Shown: positions 1-11,400, counted from the first letter of the stretch. The stretch is DNA of 64,000 bases from Mycolicibacterium chitae (GCF_900637205.1 NZ_LR134355.1:1860001-1924000); one strand, 5' to 3'. A program made the numbers and translations. The notes: generated by a model from the sequence alone, not told the origin.

Positions 1-55
1 GGGGGCGTTCGAGCGCATCCAGGCGGACAGGAAGCGTGTGAAGCGCATCAGACAT
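1..55 (-). CDS. Start of a fourth gene of the helicase/GHKL operon (partial)
   Basis: An ATG at 55 opens a frame that stays free of stops to the window edge and encodes MSDALHTLPVRLDALERP. It overlaps the last codons and stop of the preceding 318-residue gene by 8 bases, the same tight coupling seen between that gene and the GHKL gene. Codon third positions are largely G/C, as in the neighbours. Only 18 codons are visible, so no family can be assigned. If real, the leftward operon has at least four genes and its last members lie outside the window. Confidence 0.55.
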   Translation of the reverse strand, partial: MSDALHTLPVRLDALERP

Positions 56-1004
56 GTTTCACGTCCTTGCATACGTTCATGACTGTGTCCGATAATCCGG
101 TCATTCGGTCCAGCACCAGATCGGCTTCGGCCCAGAACTGGGCCGTGGCGGCGGGATTACCTTCCAGTGCGGCGATTTTCTCGTAGAGGTCCTCGACCGA
201 GTTGGTGTCCGAAAGCTCCCGTGACATCGCCTCGCAGGCGCTTTGCAGGATCCGGGTAGAAGGACCTGTTGCAGGTGCTCCGTACTCGCCGGGAGCAATC
301 TCGTCGATGGCGGCACGAAGCAGTGAGTTCGTGACTTGACGAGCGATCATCGCACCCAGTAGATCGCGATGCCGGCGACGCTCTAACTTGGCGTTCTCAG
401 CCTTTATCAACGCCTCGAATCCATCGATACCGCTATTCAGGTACAGCAGTGGCGGCGACTCGTTGAGGTCGAGGTAGCAGTAACTCATCGGACTGCGCCG
501 AGCCTCCGGCGGGGCGTCATCACTCGTGAAGTCGATCCAGGCACTGCTTATGGGCGGGGCTCCCGCAGGGCGAGGCGCTTCACCGGCCTCCACGATCAGC
601 GCCCACTCGACGCCGGCCCCGACAATCCGCAGCCGTTCATTGTGCGTGGCGACAAGCTCGACCGTCAGCGATGCCTTCTGCGTCACGGCCGACCGTGGTA
701 TGCAGATCTGGGCATCGAACCGAGAGCCATCTGAGTGCGGGGCCATCGGGTATGCGCGACGCAGTTGCGTTGTCGGGCAAGCCAGCAGAACATGGGCCGT
801 CAAGCCGGTCAACCCGGCGGGCAGGGGCTGGTCGGTGGTTGCCGAGATCTCGATGTCGGCGACGGACCACACCCGCTCCGAGGCTTTCAGTCGCAGGTAG
901 TCCGAGTCGATGACATCGTCGTGGCGCTCGCTGTCCAGACTGAACTGTGTTACCTGGCAATCCCATTGATCTCGGTAGGTGGGCCAGGCGAACCGCGGCG
1001 TCAC
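48..1004 (-). CDS. Conserved-looking protein of unknown function, partner of the GHKL ATPase
   Basis: A 318-residue soluble protein; I do not recognise a family. The first 150 residues are rich in alternating beta-type segments (for example ASLTVELVAT, VEWALIVEAG). The second half is helical and charged, with a run around residues 200-220 (ALIKAENAKLERRRHRDLLG) and a C-terminal helical tail. No signal peptide or membrane segment is visible. The GTG start at 1004 overlaps the TGA of the GHKL gene (GTGA, 4 bases), which implies translational coupling and probably a complex or matched stoichiometry with that ATPase. By context it is a candidate adaptor or effector of a defence-like cassette; this is inference. 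Confidence 0.8.
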   Translation of the reverse strand: MTPRFAWPTYRDQWDCQVTQFSLDSERHDDVIDSDYLRLKASERVWSVADIEISATTDQPLPAGLTGLTAHVLLACPTTQLRRAYPMAPHSDGSRFDAQICIPRSAVTQKASLTVELVATHNERLRIVGAGVEWALIVEAGEAPRPAGAPPISSAWIDFTSDDAPPEARRSPMSYCYLDLNESPPLLYLNSGIDGFEALIKAENAKLERRRHRDLLGAMIARQVTNSLLRAAIDEIAPGEYGAPATGPSTRILQSACEAMSRELSDTNSVEDLYEKIAALEGNPAATAQFWAEADLVLDRMTGLSDTVMNVCKDVKHV

Positions 1005-2944
1005 GGAATGTCCTGCGCTTCTGGTTGTGCGGAGGTTGGGGCGACATCGGCACGACCGATGCGTATGTCGACTGCAGACTCCATTGCCGGTATGGGAAGC
1101 GTCGTGGTGCTCACTCCACGGACAGTCGTTGTCAGCAGCCGCCCACGGGGCTTGTGGAGCAGGACCACTGTATTGCCGGACTGCTCAGCCGGCGGATCGG
1201 CATCCAGTTGATCCCATGGGATGTCCTGATAGCCGCCATCGAGCCCGACCAACGCCAGGCGGGGCTCCACGGACCACCCCTCAGGACGGTTGCGCGCGCG
1301 GATCTCGAAGTCGAGATGCCAGGCGCCATCGACGACCGTGGCATTGTGAATTCTTATCTCCGGCTTGCGGACCGACGCGGTGCCACGTGCACCACTGCCA
1401 CCCGATTCGCCCTGTAGAAATGCCAAATTCTTGAAGATTGATTTCGGCGGCGTGTCACCTGATGGCGCCGGTGCACCGAAGATGTCGGAAAGCTGATCGA
1501 GGATCGCCTGTCGAATGTTCCTGAGATTTGGCACCCACGGGGCTTTGTAATGAGCCGTGAGATTGGCTTGCGACGTCTTGGTGCGACCTGACCCCGGTAT
1601 CCACTGGTCATGTGCGGGCGGCTCGGCGAATCGCAGGAAATCGTCTGCCCGTTCCTCTTCCAGAGATGGTGAATCCGGGTTGACGGCGGCGCCCGCCATC
1701 AAGAACGCGTGATAAGTGCGGCCCTCGAATTCCTTATCGACAGTCTGCACAACCATCTCGGGGCGTCGAAAGAGGCACACCTTGTTCTCCAGGGAGTCTT
1801 TCTGGTCATCGGACAGGGTGACGACCAGCTTCGCGGTGTGCTCGAACGCGATGTGGCGCTCTTCGGCATCGGTACGGGCTGAGATCGAGATCGGTACGTC
1901 CCTGACCACGACATCGCCCAATTCATTCAGTTCGTCATCGATCTGGCCTGCGTCGACCTTTCGAAGGGCACGTACGAGTTCGGTGTACTGCTCCTCGGGG
2001 TCGACGGTGTGTTGGTAGACGGTACGGTCGCCATCGAGGACCTCCACCCGAACCCGCAGGCGGTCCCGTGTTAGCAAGGGCCAGAATTCCTCTTCGATTG
2101 CGGCTTCCAGACTCTTGGCGAACTCGTGGACCTGGGCGATATCACCTAGGCCTTTTTCGGGTTCGTCCGGGTCGTAGAAACCGAGCAACAACGCGGATGT
2201 TCCGGGACGGTCGTCCTCTCGTCGGAGCCAAAGACGGTGCGCTAGGTCGGCATCTTCCCACACGGAAGCAACGTCGTCATTGGCCTCCTGGACACCGAAG
2301 AAACCCCGGCCCTGAAAGTTCGTCGAGGAAAGTTGATGCACGACGCCCTGATTGACGCCGATGATCCGGTTGTGCCGGCGACCGTTTACGGCGTCGGAGG
2401 GCTGCAGTGTCGAGTTGAATAGGACTGTCTGGAGTCGCGAGAACCGCCAGTAGACGGCCTTGCCAAGGCCGAAGGACCCACCTGAGGTCTTGTCCTTACC
2501 GCTGTACAAGTCCAACCGGCACAGCTTGACGAAGTTTCCGTAAGCATCGGCGTCCCCCTCTGCAAACTCGGGACCAGTGAGTCCCTTGGCGCCGTAGTCC
2601 GCGATCCGGAGCAACGTCAGGGACTCGGCGGATTTGAGGGCCGCCAGCCCTGATTGAAGCTGGCCGGCGGTCACCGCACCCGTCGCCGCGTCGGCCATGG
2701 CTGCGAGGTGGGGCTCCAACTGGTCATGCCAGGCGACTGCGTCTTCGAAGCGTTGCCGGTCGTCGCCGGACAGAACGATGAACGAGTATACGAGATCCGC
2801 GGGCCCCGGAAGCCGCGCGTCATTGCTGTTCTGAGCACTCTCGCGGGCAAGCGACGAAAGGCCGGCGTTCACCGTCCATTGATTGGCGTTCCCGTAGTTT
2901 GCGTAGTTTCGGCTCTGCTCTTCCCATCGCCAGGTAACGGTCAA
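1001..2944 (-). CDS. GHKL-fold (HATPase/MutL-Hsp90-like) ATPase
   Basis: A 647-residue protein with a Bergerat-type ATP site in the first 170 residues: N box ESAQNSNDAR (35-44, with N39 and D42), DYGAKGLTG (116-124, the D-x-G box) and SGGSFGLGKAVYW (154-166, the glycine-rich lid). These match the GHKL group (gyrase, Hsp90, histidine kinase, MutL). No kinase, gyrase or Hsp90 C-terminal domain is seen; residues 300-647 are unrecognised and end in beta-rich sequence. The start is a TTG at 2944, supported by AAGGAGAG a few bases upstream. It lies 96 bases after the helicase and overlaps the next gene by 4 bases. Likely role: an ATP-gated switch in a nucleic-acid-acting or defence module; the function is inferred. 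Confidence 0.85.
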   Translation of the reverse strand: MTVTWRWEEQSRNYANYGNANQWTVNAGLSSLARESAQNSNDARLPGPADLVYSFIVLSGDDRQRFEDAVAWHDQLEPHLAAMADAATGAVTAGQLQSGLAALKSAESLTLLRIADYGAKGLTGPEFAEGDADAYGNFVKLCRLDLYSGKDKTSGGSFGLGKAVYWRFSRLQTVLFNSTLQPSDAVNGRRHNRIIGVNQGVVHQLSSTNFQGRGFFGVQEANDDVASVWEDADLAHRLWLRREDDRPGTSALLLGFYDPDEPEKGLGDIAQVHEFAKSLEAAIEEEFWPLLTRDRLRVRVEVLDGDRTVYQHTVDPEEQYTELVRALRKVDAGQIDDELNELGDVVVRDVPISISARTDAEERHIAFEHTAKLVVTLSDDQKDSLENKVCLFRRPEMVVQTVDKEFEGRTYHAFLMAGAAVNPDSPSLEEERADDFLRFAEPPAHDQWIPGSGRTKTSQANLTAHYKAPWVPNLRNIRQAILDQLSDIFGAPAPSGDTPPKSIFKNLAFLQGESGGSGARGTASVRKPEIRIHNATVVDGAWHLDFEIRARNRPEGWSVEPRLALVGLDGGYQDIPWDQLDADPPAEQSGNTVVLLHKPRGRLLTTTVRGVSTTTLPIPAMESAVDIRIGRADVAPTSAQPEAQDIP

Positions 2945-3040
2945 GACTCTCCTTGCAAGTTGTACGTCGGTTGCGTCTCATCTTGGATTGTTTGTCGGAA
3001 AGATTCGAGCATTTCGATTCTACGAATGTCGGTGCATAGT

Positions 3041-4813
3041 TCACCGGGCGTACCGCATCTCTTCCTCCAGACCGGAGTAGTGAACGGTTGCAGGGCGATT
3101 GCGCCATCGGATGTTGTCTTCGACATCGATGATCAAGCACTTTTCGGTTCCGCCGAAGGCGGGACCGCGCATTCCGCGACCGACCATCTGCTCGTACAGA
3201 ACGTTGCTCGTTGTCGGCCGCGCGACCACCACACAGCGGACGGACGGCGCATCGAAGCCTGTGGTGAGCACGCCATAGTTACAGAGGACGGACAGTTCGT
3301 TGTTGCGGAATCGTTCGATGATGGCTCGACGGGTTGCAGGCCTCGTCGTACCGAGGACACACCCGGAGGACCTGCCGCGGCGCCGCAGCAGGCTGGACAA
3401 GGCCTGGGCGTGCTGGACCGAACACGCGAACACAAGCACCGGCCACGCCGGATCGAGCTTCATGAGTCGTTCGATCAAACGGCGGTTGCGTCGGTGCTCT
3501 TCACCAAGTTTCGTGAGGACCTCCGGGTGCACGTCATCGAAAACTTCGTAGTGATCGGCATACGCTCTGGTTGTCGACAGTTCGATCCGGTCGGCGTCAT
3601 AATCGAGGCTCTCCTCCTCAATACGAGCTAGGACACCTCGGCCGCGCAACGTCTGCAGCGGGTCCGCGCCGAGGCTCGGTGCATTGAGGATGTTGTTGTG
3701 GAACCGGCGGCGTAACCGACGGGTTTCATCCTCGCTGGTACGACGAGGTGTGGCCGTGAGACCGATTAGAGCCGAGCGGGCTCGCTTCTGCCGAAAGTTG
3801 AACCCCAGTGCGTTGAGGACATCGCCGTAACTGGGTGCGAGAGCGCGGTGGGCCTCATCGATCACGACGACGCCGAGGCTGTCCTGGAGGTTCTCGAGTT
3901 GGTCTCGAGCTAAGGTGCCGCGGGCATGGAGTTTCTGGACGCTGGACACGACGACACCACACTCCGACGGAACGGCATTCTTGTTAGCCCACAGACGGCC
4001 GATCGTCAACGTCTCCCGGAACGGGTAGTTTCCGTGGCCGAGGTCGAACCAGACTTCACGGATTGCTTGCACGGCCTGCTCGCAGAGCTCGTCGCTATGT
4101 GCAATCCAGAGGATGCGCGGTCGATCCTCTCGTGTCTGTCGCCATTTCAAGAGCGCTTCGACAGCGGTCCTCGTTTTCCCGGCACCCGTGGGCAGTGTCA
4201 GGATCGCTCGGTTGGCGTCTTCGGGACCATCCAGGACGTTCACCAGTTTCTCGAATAGCTCGATCTGGAAGTCGACCAACGTAGGAAGTTTGACGCAGGG
4301 CTCGACTTCGAGCATGTCGGGCACCGATATGGTTCCCCTCGATCCTGCGAACGCCGGCGGCATGTTGATGGTTTTGACGAAGAACCTCGCCCAGGACTTG
4401 CCGGGGTGCCACTTGCGTTGTGCGACGGCGTTCGCGTTGGACCGGTCGCTTCCGCTTCCGCGCATCGACGAGGGATATTCGTGGAGCTTGGCGAGAATCC
4501 GGGGGTGGCTGTGGGCGGCGATCAGTCTCCGAAGTTCACGGTCTGACAACAAGTCTGGACCGGCGAGTTCAACCAGCAACTCGTAGACGCCGTCGTCAGT
4601 CAGTCGCAGCGTCTTGGGTGGGGTCGTCTCCCGTTCCGCGGCTGCCACGATCCACTCGATCGATCTGCTCCGGCTGTCGCTGGAAAATCGTGCCAGTGCT
4701 GCGCGAACCTCGCGAGGTGTGAGCGTGCGCTGAAGGAACCGGACCATCTTGGCCTGTTCGCGCGGACTCACGTCGCTCAGATTCGAAATCGTCGTCTGCG
4801 CTTCCAATGTCAC
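3041..4813 (-). CDS. Superfamily 2 DEAD/DEAH-type helicase
   Basis: First gene of the leftward operon. Counting from the TTG at 4876, it carries an uncharacterised 200-residue N-terminal region, a Q-like segment (DFQIELFEK, 203-211), Walker A PTGAGKTR (229-236), VIDEAH (338-343), TATP (374-377) and a C-terminal RecA domain ending in QMVGRGMRG (motif VI). This is the arrangement of RAD3/type I-restriction-like or phage-defence SF2 translocases. The start is uncertain: the longest frame begins with a TTG at 4876 that has no Shine-Dalgarno, whereas a GTG at 4813 has GGGA upstream, so I use 4813. No nuclease domain is visible. With the GHKL ATPase and two unknown partners it resembles multi-gene antiphage cassettes, but I cannot match it to a named system. 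Confidence 0.88.
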   Translation of the reverse strand: MTLEAQTTISNLSDVSPREQAKMVRFLQRTLTPREVRAALARFSSDSRSRSIEWIVAAAERETTPPKTLRLTDDGVYELLVELAGPDLLSDRELRRLIAAHSHPRILAKLHEYPSSMRGSGSDRSNANAVAQRKWHPGKSWARFFVKTINMPPAFAGSRGTISVPDMLEVEPCVKLPTLVDFQIELFEKLVNVLDGPEDANRAILTLPTGAGKTRTAVEALLKWRQTREDRPRILWIAHSDELCEQAVQAIREVWFDLGHGNYPFRETLTIGRLWANKNAVPSECGVVVSSVQKLHARGTLARDQLENLQDSLGVVVIDEAHRALAPSYGDVLNALGFNFRQKRARSALIGLTATPRRTSEDETRRLRRRFHNNILNAPSLGADPLQTLRGRGVLARIEEESLDYDADRIELSTTRAYADHYEVFDDVHPEVLTKLGEEHRRNRRLIERLMKLDPAWPVLVFACSVQHAQALSSLLRRRGRSSGCVLGTTRPATRRAIIERFRNNELSVLCNYGVLTTGFDAPSVRCVVVARPTTSNVLYEQMVGRGMRGPAFGGTEKCLIIDVEDNIRWRNRPATVHYSGLEEEMRYAR

Positions 4814-5432
4814 GATGTCGGTCCCATTCTCGGTAGGTGAGCTCGAGGCGTCCGTTACACGCAATCTGATTCTCAAGGATGCAGCGCGAGCCTCGAATCG
4901 CAGGTAGCGGGCCCATACCGGACTATACGATCAGTGTGCTTGCTCGGCCGGAATCCGTGATGATCAGTCGTCGTAACGGCATGTAATGAGAGTGCCATGC
5001 AGTGAGGCTCCAGGCGGGAGAGTGGAGAAGGCCGCAGTGCGTCTTCGGTGCTTGCCATGATCTCCTTTGCTCGCTTCGAATGTCTAGGTGAAGAGCAGCA
5101 GTGCGGCGTCGGCTGCCGGATGTTGACATAGCGGAAGGACGCGCTCTGTCGGTACCCCGTGCCATCCTGATCGGCTCGCCTCAGCGGGCACAGCCGCCCG
5201 AGACAAGAGGAGAACACGGTGACCGATCACCAACCGCGTCGACGGCCACCCCGCGGTGGCCGCACCGGCACCATTCGCTACGATCCGCAGAAACTTGCCG
5301 CCGTCACACACCTGGCGAGGTGGGTTGGTCCGTTGGTTGCCGTCACGGGCCGATGTGTTTGGGGCCTTAGGGGAGGTCATCCGTTATGCGAATCCGCGAA
5401 CTGCAATCTCGCAACAGGGTGGGGTGTGGACT
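4814..5432. other. Divergent intergenic region between the helicase operon and the giant HEPN/helicase gene
   Basis: No gene is supported across this stretch. For the leftward operon a TATAGT box lies on the minus strand at 4922-4927. For the rightward gene there is a perfect TTGACA at 5123-5128, but I see no convincing -10 at the proper distance. AGGAG at 5208-5212 is followed six bases later by a GTG at 5219, which opens a frame (MTDHQPRRRPPRGGRTGT...) reading to 5446 and separate from the giant gene's frame. That frame looks coding up to about 5347 and may be a broken N-terminus of the giant protein (see findings). Confidence 0.6.
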
Positions 5433-8400
5433 GTGAACTCCGTTGAATGCCACCAACTTGTGGGGCAAACGTTGACGACGTTGGCCGGCGGGCTCGGGCC
5501 CTTCGTCGCGCAGGTCCTGAACCGGGAACTCCCGCCTGGCACCGACTGGGTTGACCTGCTCAGGGCCAAGGACGCGGCCAATGGGCGCCGCGGCGGCGAT
5601 TACCAGAGCCGCGACCTGGCGCTGATGCTACGGGCGATGACCGAACGCCTCGGCGACCTCGGTTATCCCTTCAACAAGGCGATGCCCCGGCAGGCCGAGA
5701 TCTACGCCAAGGAGCTGCGCGAGGTTCGCAACAAGTGGGCACACACCGGTGAGTTCACCGTGGCCGAGACCTACCGAGCCATCGATTCCGCGGAACTTCT
5801 CCTGCGGGCCATCGGCGCCCCCGAGGTCGCCGCGCAGGTCCACAAGCTCAAGGCTCCCGTGGCGCCCATCGCCACAGCTACGGCACCCTCGCAGCCACCC
5901 GCATCCACAGTCGCCGCGTCGGCGCCGGACCCGACACCGCCATCGCTGCCCGCGGCGACGGACGCGCCGCGCATCGAAATCTCCGCCATCGGCGACCTGA
6001 GCTACGCGATGGCGCACTGTCGCATCCCCGTCATAGACCACATCACCGTCGACAACACCGGCGGCGACCGTCAGGGCGCGGTCATCGAGGTCGACGTCGT
6101 CAGCGCCGAGGGCTCGCATGGTGGGCCGACCGAGATCCACCTCGACCTGCTGGCACACCAGCCGACCGTCTTGAACACCGTCGGCCTCAAACTCGACCCG
6201 GCCTCCATGCTGCGCGTTGATGAGCAGCGCCCCGGCGATATCCGCGTGGTCCTTCGCGACGGCGCCGGCGAGGTGCTTGCGGAGACCACCAAGGAAGTCA
6301 ACATCCTGGCGGCCAGCCAGTGGAAGGCCACCCCGCCGCAACTCGCCCTCGAGATCCTGGCCACCCACGTCCAGCCCAACGCCGCCGCGGTCGCCGCACT
6401 GATGATCGACATCTCCGACAGGCTGGGCGCAGCCACCGGAAACTCATCGATCGACGGGTACCAGAGCGAGAACCCCGAACGTGTCGACGCGATTGCGCGC
6501 GCAGTCTTCGACGCCGTCAAGGCCCGCGACATCCGCTACGCGGAGCCACCCGCCAGCTGGGGCGATGTCGGCCAGAAGGTGCGAACCCCGGCAGAAGTCC
6601 TCGAAGGCCGCCTCGGCACCTGCCTGGACACCACCATGGTGCTGGCCGCCCTCCTCGAACAATGCGGCATCAACTCGACCATCTGGCTGCTGCGCGAACA
6701 CGCCTTCCTGGGGTACTGGCGCATCGACGGTGCCCTGGCCGCCGTCTCCACCACCGAGGCCGCCGAGGTGGTCAACCAGGTCGACCTCGCCAACATCGGG
6801 CTCATCGAAACGACGCTGGTGACACAGTCTGCGCCGGACGCCACCTTCGACGACGCGTGCCGGGCACCCCGCGCGCAGCACCTCGCGGACCTGACGAACA
6901 TCCTCGGCGTCACCGACATCCGCCAGGCTCGCCGGGCCCGGATCTACCCGCTACCCAGCCGCAGCGCCGACGAAGCCGGCAACATCTCGGTCTCCGAGTA
7001 CAAACCGGATGGCGGTCCCGTCATCGCGCCGTACGTGGCCGGAGACGCCAAGCCGGCCGAGCAGACGGAGGCCGTCCCGCCGCGGGTCAAGCAGTGGAAG
7101 AACGCGTTGCTCGACCTCAGTCTGCGCAACAGACTGATCAACTACACCGACCGCGCCGGGTTTCGCCTCGAAGTCCCCGGCCCTGCGCTGAGCCGGTTCG
7201 AAGATGCCGTCAACGCCGGAGCGGGATTCACCCTGCTGGGCTCCGACGAAGTGCAGAACGTCGACATCGCCCGCGGGGTGCGCTTCGGCCGTGACCTGCC
7301 CGAGTCCGAACGCGAGATCCTGCTCGCGGACAAGCGCAACGCCTACATCGACATCACCGCGGCGTCCTACAAGGCCAAGCTGCGGTATGTGGCCAACAAG
7401 GCGAAGACGATCCGCGAGGAAACCGGCGCCAACAATCTCTACCTGGCCTTCGGCATGCTCACCTGGCAGCTCAACGACCGTCCCTTGCGCTCCCCGCTGG
7501 TGCTCGTTCCGGTGACGCTGAGCACCACCAACCGTGGCGAGCGCTACGTCATCACCATGGATGACACCGGCACCTCCACACCCAACTACTGCCTCGTCGA
7601 GAAGCTGCGCACGGCACTGGATCTGGAGATCCCTGCGCTCGCCAAGCCGGACGAAGACGCTTCGGGCATCGACCTGAAGGGCACGTTCGACGCGGTGCGC
7701 CGCGCTGTCGCCGAAGCGGGTTTGCCGTACCTGGTCGAGGACAGCGTGCACCTGTCGATCCTCCAGTTCGCGAAGTTCCCGCTGTGGAAAGACCTTGACG
7801 AGTCGTGGAAGCAGTTGTCCCGCAACAGTTTGGTCCGCCACCTCATCGAGAATCCGCAGAAGCCGTTCACCGATCCCGTCGACGCGCCCGCCGAGGTCGA
7901 TCTCGATGCGCTGAGCACCGCGGTGCCGGTGCCCGCGGACGCCTCCCAGCTGCATGCCGTCGCCGACGCTGTCGCGGGCCGGACCTTCGTGCTGGAGGGT
8001 CCTCCGGGAACCGGGAAATCGCAGACCATCACCAACCTGCTGGCGCACGCCATGAAATCCGGTCGACGGGTGTTGTTCGTGGCCGAGAAGCGCGCGGCGC
8101 TGGACGTGGTGAAGAAGCGTCTCGAAAGTGTGGGTCTGGGCGAGCTGTCGTTGGACATCCACGACAAGTCCGCGCGTCCCGCGGCGGTGCGCGCCCAGAT
8201 CAAGCACGCCCTGGAACTGCGGCTGAACCATGATGCCGATCTGCTGCGCACCGAGCTGCAGGTGGCCGAGTCGAGTCGGCACAGCTTGGCGCGCTACGCC
8301 GACCGGCTGCACGAACGCAACGCGGTGGGGCACTCGTTGTACACCGCGCGGTCCGCCGAGCTGGCCGCCGACCAGGACGTCGCCCCGTTGACGGTCCCAA

Positions 8401-11400
8401 GAAGTCTCGTCACCGGCTCCGACCCCACCGTTTTCGACAATGTCGCGCAAGCTCTGCGCACCCTGCCCGAGAAGTTCGATGACGCGCGCCCCCGACCGGA
8501 TCATCCGTGGGCCTTCATCGACGCCATCCCAGCAGCGGGATTGGACCCCGTCGGTGTTCACACCGCAGCTGTGGCCTTCGATGCGGCTCTGGCCGAGATC
8601 ATCGGCGGCGGACTGGCAGTGGACGTCGTGGGTAAGTGCGACAGCCCGGATGTCCTCGACGCCTGGGCGCGACTGACCAACGAGCCGCGTTACCCGCTGG
8701 CGGCGATCGACGCCGTCGCGACCGCGCAGTGGCAGACACACATCGCCGCCATCGAACAGCTGCTCGCCAGTCTGTCGACAAAGCCGGACTGGCTTGCGAC
8801 CGCGACACCGGCCGCCATGGACCTCGACATCCCGGCCATTCACGCCGAAGCGGTCGCGGCCGACGAGTCCGGCTTCTTCGGCCGCAAGAAGCGTCGTCGC
8901 GCGGTTCTGGAGAAGCTCACCGGAGTGCTGGTAGTGGACCCGACGGCGGTGAACCTCAAGACACTGTCGGAGCTGACCGGCGAGATGCTCAACAGCCACG
9001 TCGTCGTCGCCGATGTGCGGCAGCGGGTTTCGGCGCTACCGGTGACGCTGTTCGACCGGCCGTGGAACCCGCTGGTGGCCGAGGACGCCGCGCACCTCAC
9101 GCGGAGCTTCGCGGCGCTACGGCGCATCGGGGACATCCTGTCCCAGAAGCCCACCGACCCGCGTGTCGCCGATCTGCGCAAGTTCTACAGCGACACCCAG
9201 ACCGGGGCGATGGCGGGCCCGTTGGAAGCCACGGCAGCAGGCTGGCGAAGTCTGTCGGCAGCTACCGGGACGGCATCCGACCAGCTCCACCGTTGGGCGG
9301 GTGACCGAGGGTTCATCGGACGGTGGTGGGACACTCGCGAAGGCCGCAAGCTCGAGTCCACGGTGACCATCGAACGTTGGGTGGCACTGCTGCAACATGT
9401 CCGGCCGCTGCTCATCGCCGACATGGCGGATACTAGCCGGGCGATCCTGGCCGGCAACATCGTGCCCGAGGATGCCAGCTTGGCCTTCGACCGCGGTGTG
9501 GCGACCGCGTCCATCGCCGAGAGGCTCGATGCGAGCGGACTCAGCGAATTCGATGTGAACGCGCACGGCAAGGCAATTCAGCGTTTCACCACCAGCGCGA
9601 AGTCGATCCGCGGCGAGCTCTGCCGCTCCATTCCCGCAGAGCTGCTCGAACGTCGCACGTTCGATGCGTTCGCGGAAAGCGGTCAGATCGGTCTGCTGAA
9701 GCGGCAGTTGGACCGCAAGCGCGGTGGCATGAGCGTGCGTAATCTGATGGCCAACTTCGGGGATCTGATCACCGCGATTTTGCCGTGCACGCTGATGAGC
9801 CCCGATTCCGTCGCCCGCTTCTTCCCCGCGCACGCCGACGTCTTCGACATCGTGGTGTTCGACGAGGCATCGCAGATCCGGGTCGCGGATGCGATCGGCG
9901 CCATGGGCCGAGCAAAATCGGTTGTGGTGGTGGGGGACAGCAAGCAGATGCCGCCGACGAGTTTCGCCGATGTCGGCGCGTCGGTCGATGACACCGAGGA
10001 AGAGGCCAATCCGGAGGTTGTGGCCGACGAGGAATCGATCCTCAGTGAATGCGTGCAGTCACTGGTGCCGCAGCAGTGGCTGTCGTGGCACTACCGCAGC
10101 CAGGACGAGGCACTGATCGCGTTCAGCAATCTGCACTACTACAGCGGAAGGCTCGCGTCGTTCCCGGCACCGTTGCCGCCGGCATCGGGACACGGAATCT
10201 CCCTCGTCCGCGTCGATGGCCACTTCGAACGGTCCGGGCGCGGAAAGGCGCTACGCACCAACCGGGTCGAAGCCGAACGCATCGTGGCCGACATCCGCAG
10301 CCGGTTCGCCTCATCAACCGAGGACGCCCCGTCGATCGGGGTCATCACCTTCAACGCGCAGCAGCGCGATCTCATCGAGAACATGTTGCGCGACACCGGT
10401 GATGAGCGACTGCTGCAGGCATTGGACGAGCCGGACGGGCTCTTCGTCAAGAACCTGGAGAATGTGCAGGGCGACGAGCGCGACACCATCCTGTTCTCCG
10501 TGGCGTTCAGCAAGAACGACAAAGGTGTCGTGCCGCTGAATTTCGGGCCGTTGTCGCGCCCGGGTGGTGAACGACGCCTGAACGTGGCGATCACCCGCGC
10601 GCGGCGCGAGGTGGTGCTGTACGCCAGCTTCGAGCCCTCCGATCTGCGGGCCGAGGAAACGATGCAAGTCGGCACCAAACATCTGCGCGCTTACCTGGAG
10701 ATGGCGCATCGGGGTGTCGACACCATCACGCAGGGTGGTCGTCGCAACGCGGTCATCGACCGGCATCGTGACGACATCGCCGCGGCGCTGCGCCGGGAAG
10801 GCTTCGTCGTATCCGTCGATGTGGGTCTGTCCGACTTCCGCGTCGACTTGGTGATCGCCGACCCCGACGAGCCGGAGCAGCCGCTACTCGCGGTCCTGCT
10901 GGATGGGTCGGAGTGGTACGGGCGCCGGACGGTGGCCGACCGCGATGGTCTGCCGGTGGACGTGTTGTCGACGCTGCTGAAATGGCCGGGCGTAGAGCGC
11001 GTTTGGCTACCCGAATGGCTGAGCCAACGCGATGAGACGGTGGCGCGCCTGCGGGAAGCGGTTGCCGCTGCCAAGCAGCGGCGCCTGGAACCGGCGCAGG
11101 ACCAGGTTGCGCCGGCCGCCCAGGTGGCGCATTCGCCGGCGCAGGCGAACGTGGAAGAAGAGTTTGCTTTCCGGTCGGCCCCCACGGTGCAGCAGCCCGC
11201 GGCGCCGCAGCGGCCTGTGGCGCCCCGGCAGCACCCCAGCCTCGCGGACTTCAGCCCATGGGTGCCGGTGGTGATCGGTGGGGTCAGCGTGCTCGACGAG
11301 ATCCACACCAGTTACAACAGGTCGCATGTGGTGAAGGTGATCGAGTCGATCATCGAGTCCGAGGGCCCGGTCCATCGCGATCGGCTCGCCAAGCTGGTGG

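Noticed and set aside
2941..3126. A 61-codon frame between the helicase and the GHKL gene, ending at the TTG start
   Set aside because: Starts inside the helicase in another frame, with no ribosome site and no family features; the overlap with TTG is probably chance.
4873..5217. A 114-codon minus-strand frame in the divergent region
   Set aside because: No ribosome site, irregular composition with many Cys/Ser/Arg, no family features.
6951..8999. A 682-codon open frame on the minus strand inside the giant gene
   Set aside because: High-GC antisense shadow of DUF4011/helicase coding sequence; no motifs and no start signals.
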